A stretch of 64,000 nt of DNA from NCBI GenBank assembly GCA_009760855.2, contig WPIO01000140.1, positions 498,001 to 562,000 on the forward strand. Direction: 5' to 3'. This DNA comes from Cristatella mucedo (lineage: Eukaryota > Bryozoa > Phylactolaemata > Cristatellidae). Under the pieces are notes generated by a model. That model saw nothing but the letters and a program-made list of their open reading frames with translations. It did no database searches and had not been told where the DNA came from. This document shows, piece after piece, positions 55,633-64,000 of this stretch; position 1 is the first letter of the stretch, and each line of letters opens with the position of its first letter. Both the position numbers and the translations under genes were made by a program.

Positions 55633-57789
55633 ATGTGTGTATTTTATGAGATGCTGCATGCAGAGAGCCTCAGCTTCGGGTTGTTGTTACAAGTTTTTGT
55701 CTGCGCCAGCGCATTCCTTTCGATGCTAGCGAGCGGCGAGCGGCTGACCACTACTCCTCCAAGCCAGGCCATCTCCTAGCATGTCCACGATCACTCCGGT
55801 CGGCGCAATGTCTGTTTTAGTTTTAGTTGTGCCTTGGCAAGAGACGACCACTTGGAGAAAAACTCGACGACCCTGCGCAGGCCGCCATTGCTATCCTTAG
55901 GGGAGGGGGATTTGCGTGTGGGACTTACAGTGCTGCAAAGAAAAGCGAGCAATTTTCGGCAGTAGACAGTAATGGTGGCAGATGCCACAGGCAAGCAGCC
56001 TGCTAGCCGAACAGCAGCAGCAGCATCCCCCAGCAGCCGAGGGTGATGACTCGAAGAACTTCCGGGGTGGGGGAGAGATGTTGGACTAGTTTGACCGCTC
56101 GCCCTTAGGGTAGATGGGTGAGGAGGCCAGGTGTTGCCGGCGGCGAATGCAGTGCTCCCGAAATATGCGGATTTGCGTCAACGGCGCCAGCCATTTGGAT
56201 TTGCACATTATCGGCGCTCAGTGCCTCGGCTCCGAGCAGAGAGATGAGCCCTCCTGTTTCCACACCCATGCGGGGCCATCAGACTTGACTAATGGCTCTT
56301 CGCTGCTGCCAGCTTCGAGCCTGCCTCTCAGCCGGTGACGCCAGCGTGATTAATTGCTCTCATCCCTGCCCACAGCCCCGCGCGCGTCTCACATGAGAGG
56401 AGCCCTCTGCGTTCACTCTGCGGCGTCGAGGCATACGGGAAGCTGTCCTTCCGTGAAGGAAACGCTATAGCAGTGGCTCCAACGCCTATGGCCACTACCG
56501 TCCGCCGGAGAGCCGATAGCGACGACGTCGGTAAGTGAGCTGCAGGAACGGCTGGCCAGTTGCCACGTGTTGAAACCTTGCCTTTTCCCTCCTTGCTGCT
56601 CATCGCTACAGTGGCTAGCCCAGAAAAATCGTCTATGCGATCCTATATCTTATCTTATGCGATATTCTCCACATTCTCTGCCGTGGCGGCCGAGCCGGGT
56701 GCTGGTGCTCACTGATCATCGATGCTTTCTCCTTGGCACCTGCGCAGCACACAATACGACTGCAGTTGCAGTTGCAGATGAAGATACGATTCACATGGCT
56801 GACAACTCGGCCCACGGCTTGATATTATATTAGCTGTTCTAAAAGGAACCTGGTCGTTAGTGAGAAATAGCCACTATATATCCCTCGTGCACGAGCCTTA
56901 TTAGCCGAGGTGCTCGCTCTGTGTGCTGATTGTGCTTGGTATATCTGGAAAACCGCTTTTTAGAGAAATGCTCGTCACTGAAGAGTGCATTCCAAAGCTA
57001 TCCATCGAAAGATCAACCCATCGCCCGATCGCCCTGCTGTTGCACTGCTGCACTTACTCTAATACGGGTGCCAAATGAATGCAGAGGCACGCGGCAGATC
57101 ACTTCGAGTTCGATTTCAGGCATGGCTCAGTCGGTGGTGGCCTGCTGCTGAAGTAGTCTCTAAGAAGCTCGATCCATTCCCCTCCCACCAGCCACCCAGC
57201 CCACCCCCACCAGCCCCCCTCTGCCAGCCCCACCAGCCTCCCTCAGCCCCAGCGCACCCAGCTACAGCTTCACAGGAGCTTGATGAGGATGGACTCGCTT
57301 GGAGCTGGACTGTTGCTCTGGCAGCAAGCAACTGCAGATTTCCGAAGCTTTTGCTGGCTTCGGCAGCTTGCAGAGGTTAATGATTGAAACAAATTGTGCT
57401 AGGCGTAGCCGATACTAGCAACAGTGCTATTTTAGTGCCCACTGCTTAGCAGGACCGAGAGCGAATCACCTGCAACCAGCCTAGCATGCGTGTCAGTTTG
57501 CCCTGACAGACATCCTGGAGCTCAAGAAAAATATGCCAAGAGCCGGCAGTTTCAGAGAAAAATATAAAAAGGTCCATCAACTTTGTAATTCTAGTAAGCA
57601 AGTCACATTTATCTATCCAGCGTGACATGGCAGACAAGAAGTAGCCCAGTTGGATGCCAGAGCTGTGGGTTGCCTCTGATCGTCTGATCGCAGGACTAAA
57701 CAGTGAAAGCAGTCAGGGGTCAGCAGGTCAGGGCAGGGCTTGGAAGGCGTGGCAACCGAAATGTGTGCCAAGGACACTAGCTGTATGGG
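55633..57789. other. Unassigned, partly GC-rich
   Basis: No recognised gene. 57170-57265 is a C-rich strand (CCACC/CAGCCC), read as Pro-rich on plus and Gly-rich on minus. Frames of 101 aa or less. Confidence 0.3.
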
Positions 57790-58712
57790 TCATGATTCCT
57801 TCATGTGCTCGAAATTCAGTTGTCCTCTTACATCACTGCCTAAGGTTTCAAAGCTTAATTAAGAAGAACAGGCTTCCACAGCTTGCCATCACGTTCAATC
57901 CCATATCTAAGATTATAGACTGTCACCCAGGGCGGCTTGCTAAAAATCATGTCACAAAACAGAAACACGAACAGAAGCTGGCTTCCTGATTTGTCCATGC
58001 CGGACGATTGCAATTCAGTAATTTGGCTTGGCTGTCGAAGAAAGCCATTGAATCTCTGAAGCTGGTAATGAATATAGCTGCAAGGCTTGTTAGAAAATCT
58101 GTGGGGAGGTTCAGCTATGCGTCTCCTATGCCTAAGGAACTTTGATAGCTTCCGGTCAATCAACGGGTAGAGTAGAATTCGTGTGATGACCTACTCATGG
58201 CCTCTCATGACTTGGCTCCTTCGTACCTAGCTCAACTGCTGCACCAATTTTAGCATCCTCAACCAGTCAATCAATCAGCCAGCTTTCTCAGGACCTCTAT
58301 GGACGATAAATTAGCTGTACCAGTCATGCCCCGGAGACAGTGGCTTATAGCCTTAACGCCCTTGACTATGGAGCTCACTTCTACAATTCATATGCAACGA
58401 CATCTACTCTGCTGCTGCCGGCTGAGGCACATCCTTTCCAGCCGTGCTGGGCAGCTACTTCAATGCTACTCACTTCCTCAACTGCTCTCCTGACAGCAAT
58501 GCATCTCACTTTTTCTTTGTTGCATGAGTTGAAGTCTTTTAGCTACCGTATACCGAAGTATACCGAATTAGTATAGCCGTATATTAGTATATATTAGTAT
58601 ACCGAAAGCCGCTTAGACTTTGAGTGTGCTATGCAAAACTCTCCCGCATAACGCCTACTTAGTCATCGTGGCTTTGTGGGAGTTAGAAGTTGGAGAGGAG
58701 ATACATTATGTT
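57790..58712 (+). mobile_element. LINE-B copy, decayed
   Basis: Tracks LINE-B from the VFDSCLNF region (57805) through GACGATTGCAATTCAG (LDYCN), CAAGGCTTGTTAGAAAATC, the NKLAV region (58305-58325) and AACGACATCTACTCTGCTGC, to ATACCGAAAGCCGCTTAGAC and GAGATACATTATGTTAC. A short ATACCGAATTAGTATA-type stutter lies at 58550-58600. Stops throughout. Confidence 0.8.
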
Positions 58713-60202
58713 ACGCTCAAACCATCACACGAGAGGGACTATTGGTGCTGTACCAATATTGCCATGTCTTTTAAAAAATAGGACCCGCCAGTTCTGCTGC
58801 TTGCAGCCATATGTCCAAGCGTTAGTGAATTAAACGATGAAGAAAGATGCAGCACGAACAGTATCTACAAATGTCTGATTGAAAACGCTAGATTGTAGAA
58901 ATTTCGGTTGCATAGTGACCAATGTCTGTGTCGATCTAATCGATCCTTATTTTTTCGCAGTCTTGCTTTTGTTTTCCATGCAAGTTGCTGACTACGCTTT
59001 CACGATCAATATCTATGCCTAATTGAAATATCCACTCGTTTGTTTGTGTTGTGGCTCATTCCAATTCTCGGTTGCTCACATTATAAATCTTCGTAGTTCA
59101 AACTAGGCAGCACAGGCAGTCTCTTAGGCATTCGGTCCTACTTAGAGATTCTTAGGCATTGCAGCATGCCAAAAGAAGGATCGTTTGCAACGACTTAAAA
59201 CACTGAGCGCTATTGCTCCTTACTTGCTCAGGAGGCCTGCATTGCATGTTCGGTCAGCATCCTTGTGCTTGTACTGACAAATTGAACTCATTGAAGTTCA
59301 CGCATTCTAAATAACAGGCCGTGGTAAGTCAGGCAGTCAGGCTAATTTAGCCAGCTTCATGACCAGCTAGTGATATTTTGAGGCCACCAATTTGTGAATG
59401 TCTCTGGATATATAGCGAGATCAGATGTTTTAGTCGGCTCAAGACGGATTCCTTTCCAGTCACTTTGTTCTACTTGACACACAGTGTGTCGCCAGTCCTA
59501 CTGTTCCCGCGCTTGCTGTGTGCACGTGTTACTTTTACTGAGCGATGGATGAGTAGAGCTCCATCTACTGAGGAGCAGCGTGGGTCGTATGGGCTCAAAA
59601 TTAGCTCTATCAGCTGCCAGTGTCACATGCGATGCATTAGTCTGCTCTTTTTTGTCATCTGCCATCGAGATCTTTTTTCTGCTCGATTTACCTCCCCATG
59701 TCCTCTGCTTTTCTTATGCTTGCCCGCCGGTCTATATCAGGCTAGTTGCTTTTTTTATGGATCTATGTAGACGCTATTGTGAAAAAAAATTGGCAAGTGT
59801 GAACCACTGCATTGAACTAATGTGGAGAACAGTTGCTGATGTGCTGCGTACACTGCTGTTTACTGAAGATGAACATATTCTCTGGGTTGATTGCAGCTTT
59901 TGCAAGCAGCCACAATCTTGGCAGTGCCAAAGATCTGTGGGTTATAAGTGTTTGGTAATCGGCCAATCTTAGAAGCCGTTTAAATAGGAACAATCTTGAA
60001 CAGCAAAAACTGTTTCTTTATCATCATCCGGCTGCCATCGATATGGGCACGTGTCCTGGAGTTGTCACAATCAACAGGAACTCCACTGTGCATGCACACA
60101 TGCACATGCTTATGCAGATACAAATATGTGTATATTAGTTTACAATGAAACATTACTGTTTCATTAGCCACGTTTAGGGAGCAGCTCCAGAAGAACGTTA
60201 GT
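58713..60202. other. Unassigned
   Basis: Two overlapping 130-aa plus-strand frames (59378-59770 and 59580-59972) have hydrophobic, Cys- and Phe-rich stretches but no motif I recognise; they probably occur by chance. Confidence 0.3.
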
Positions 60203-60270
60203 GGCTATTGCCCTGCTTGCAATGTCCAATAATGGGTTGCCTGCTGAAGGACTCGAACCCTCGAGTATGT
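60203..60270 (-). mobile_element. SINE-1 copy e, body only
   Basis: GGCTATTGCCCTGCTTGCAATG, AATAATGGGTTGCCTGC and GAAGGACTCGAACCCTCGAG follow SINE-1's CACCACCGCTTGCAGTGG, ATCGCCCAACG and AAGGATTCGAACCC. The A-box half is replaced by an AT/GT microsatellite. Confidence 0.6.
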
Positions 60271-60288
60271 GTGCTATGTGCATATACG

Positions 60289-62599
<2,311 letters not shown>

Positions 62600-62650
62600 A
62601 CGACTGTAATGAGGGTCACCGGCCTAGCCGGTGACCCTCATTACAGTCGT
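62600..62650. repeat. Perfect 24-bp inverted repeat, 3-nt loop
   Basis: Arms 62600-62623 and 62627-62650, loop CTA. The arms pair at all 24 positions, beginning ACGACTGTAATG and ending CATTACAGTCGT. Confidence 0.97.
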
Positions 62651-64000
62651 CCGGTTCCTGCCAACCGAACCTAGCCTGGGTGCAGCATTGCTACCCTCAT
62701 GCTGACAGGATATTTGCAGAGAATGAGCGCTCAAGCGCTCTGTAGCTCTATATCGCAAGTGTGCCTGCCCGAGCGCTTGTTGCGACCGGTTGTGTCACCC
62801 CCCTCCATCTGATGCTTCGTTCCTGCTCTCGGGCTCGCCACGCCTCAGAGCCTCAGAGATTAGCACCCGTGCATGCTTGAGTGCAAGCACTTCTGTGCCT
62901 TGCAGCCTGGATGTATGGCTCTTTCAATGGCAAGACGAGTGCTTTTCCCAGTGACCTCGTGGCTCCGATGACCACGAGTGAAACGCATATACCAACAAGT
63001 GACAAGGTGGAGGCTTCGGCACGACTGAAGGTAAACCGCTCAAGCTGCTGCTGCCGTTTCCCTCTTGCTGCCGACGCAGCTGACTGTTTGATGCCGTGTT
63101 AAACGTGCGGCACTGCACGGCCTGATAATGTAGCAGTGCTTCGCCAGAACTCGTGCTTTGCCGCTGTCTCTCTGCTGCACGTCAGTGCAAGCATTGGGAT
63201 GATCAGTTTGTCCAGCTGCTGTTTGAGTGTTGGCAAAGCTGACACATGCTGTGCCGTTGCTATTGTCCAGGCTCCCAGCAGATATGACAGCTCTGCCGAC
63301 GGAAGTAGCAGCGGTCGGGATGGCAAGCACTCGATGCTCGAGTTTGCCATGCTGCACTTCAGAGAGTCCGTTGACAGGTAAGCGCACTGCCTCCTTCACT
63401 GAATCTGTAGCTGCTGCGGCAGCAGCAGCTACCGCTACAAGAGTAGACATGCACCAATAGGTGCATCGATTGTTGAATGACGATAAAATGTGCAAAAGTG
63501 CTGGCAGCTGTGCTGGCCTCGTGAGGCCACCCAGTTGCTGCCACGAGCGGGGACCAGCAGTGCAAGCCAGTGATGTGCTCTCGACTGCTACATTAGTTTC
63601 GACCTGTGTGCTGTGCATGGCATTTCGTCGACCAGCAAATGGTGTTGTCGGCACGACTCTCATTAGTTCGGATAGCTGCACAGCCTGTGCAACTTGTCCA
63701 GACGCTACCCCTGCCAGACGCCAAACGGTAAAGACATGGCGCTCGACATCCTGCAAGTAGCTCTAGCAGCAGGCTGTTTTATAAACAATGCAAAGATTGC
63801 CTGTGCATTATGGCTCATACGGCAGGCGACTTGCCTGCAGATTCGTTTGCAAGAGTATAGTAGCTCGCGCTCAGCGCTACGACTCAGCGACCGGCAGACC
63901 TTTACTCCCAGGAGAGCAATGGCGGTCAGGTAACACTCTATATACCGACCAGGTCGAAATTCATGCAATACTATACCGATAATAATGCAATAGTAATATA
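62651..64000. other. Unassigned GC-rich stretch with a long minus-strand frame
   Basis: A 238-aa frame at 63756-63040 (minus) is the longest non-repeat frame in the window not traceable to a transposon. It is Ala/Thr/Ser/Val-rich with an eight-Ala run. I recognise no domain, signal peptide or membrane segment. Overlapping plus frames (63461-63760 and others) show that stops are generally sparse here, so chance is plausible. Confidence 0.25.

Overview
The window is transposon-rich, repeat-laden DNA of an animal nuclear genome. I find no convincing host protein-coding gene, rRNA or true tRNA gene in 64 kb. Evidence for a metazoan: abundant L2/CR1-type LINEs whose 3' ends fold as a GC stem and end in (ATT)n, tRNA-headed SINEs, hAT elements with 8-bp target duplications, and long (GA)n, (GACA)n, (GT)n and (AT)n microsatellites. 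The species cannot be fixed from the sequence.

I use working names. LINE-A is an L2-like family with an ATT tail: it has some twenty pieces, including two young copies (6.6-7.65 kb and 41.0-42.7 kb). LINE-B is a second L2-like family with an ACATT tail and its best copy at 52.7-54.0 kb. SINE-1 and SINE-2 are two tRNA-derived SINE families. SINE-2 carries a LINE-A-like 3' stem and SINE-1 a LINE-B-like one, which suggests two separate LINE/SINE partnerships.

Layout: 0-5.8 kb holds a GC-rich repeat, a LINE-A tail, a SINE-2, a pogo-like remnant and a LINE-A fragment. 5.8-8.1 kb is a (GA)n array, a young LINE-A and a (GT)n array. 8.2-10.1 kb is a non-coding DNA transposon with about 130-bp inverted ends. 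11.1-13.5 kb is a hAT transposon with a decayed transposase and a target duplication. 14.4-15.4 kb is an LTR-like segment beside three tandem-repeat families. 16.1-17.8 kb is a GACA array split by a LINE-A. 18.8-20.1 kb holds LINE-A pieces and a tRNA-related SINE. 22.6 kb has a 184-bp SPIN-like hAT element. 23.9-25.2 kb is a higher-order GA/GACA/GATA satellite. 26.7-38.8 kb is nested LINE-A, LINE-B, SINE-1 and SINE-2. 41.0-45.0 kb is LINE-A with nested inserts. 46.8-48.7 kb is a decayed R2-clade reverse transcriptase. 49.3-58.7 kb holds SINEs, nested LINE-B in LINE-A, and a LINE-B copy. 60.2-64 kb has a SINE-1 relic, an AT/GT microsatellite, a perfect 24-bp hairpin and unassigned GC-rich DNA.

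The elements form a stratigraphy: older LINE-A copies were hit by LINE-B, SINE-1 and hAT elements, and several LINEs lie inside or against microsatellites. Stretches listed as unassigned were read on both strands without a recognisable gene. Percent identities, true boundaries and copy numbers need alignment, which I could not run.
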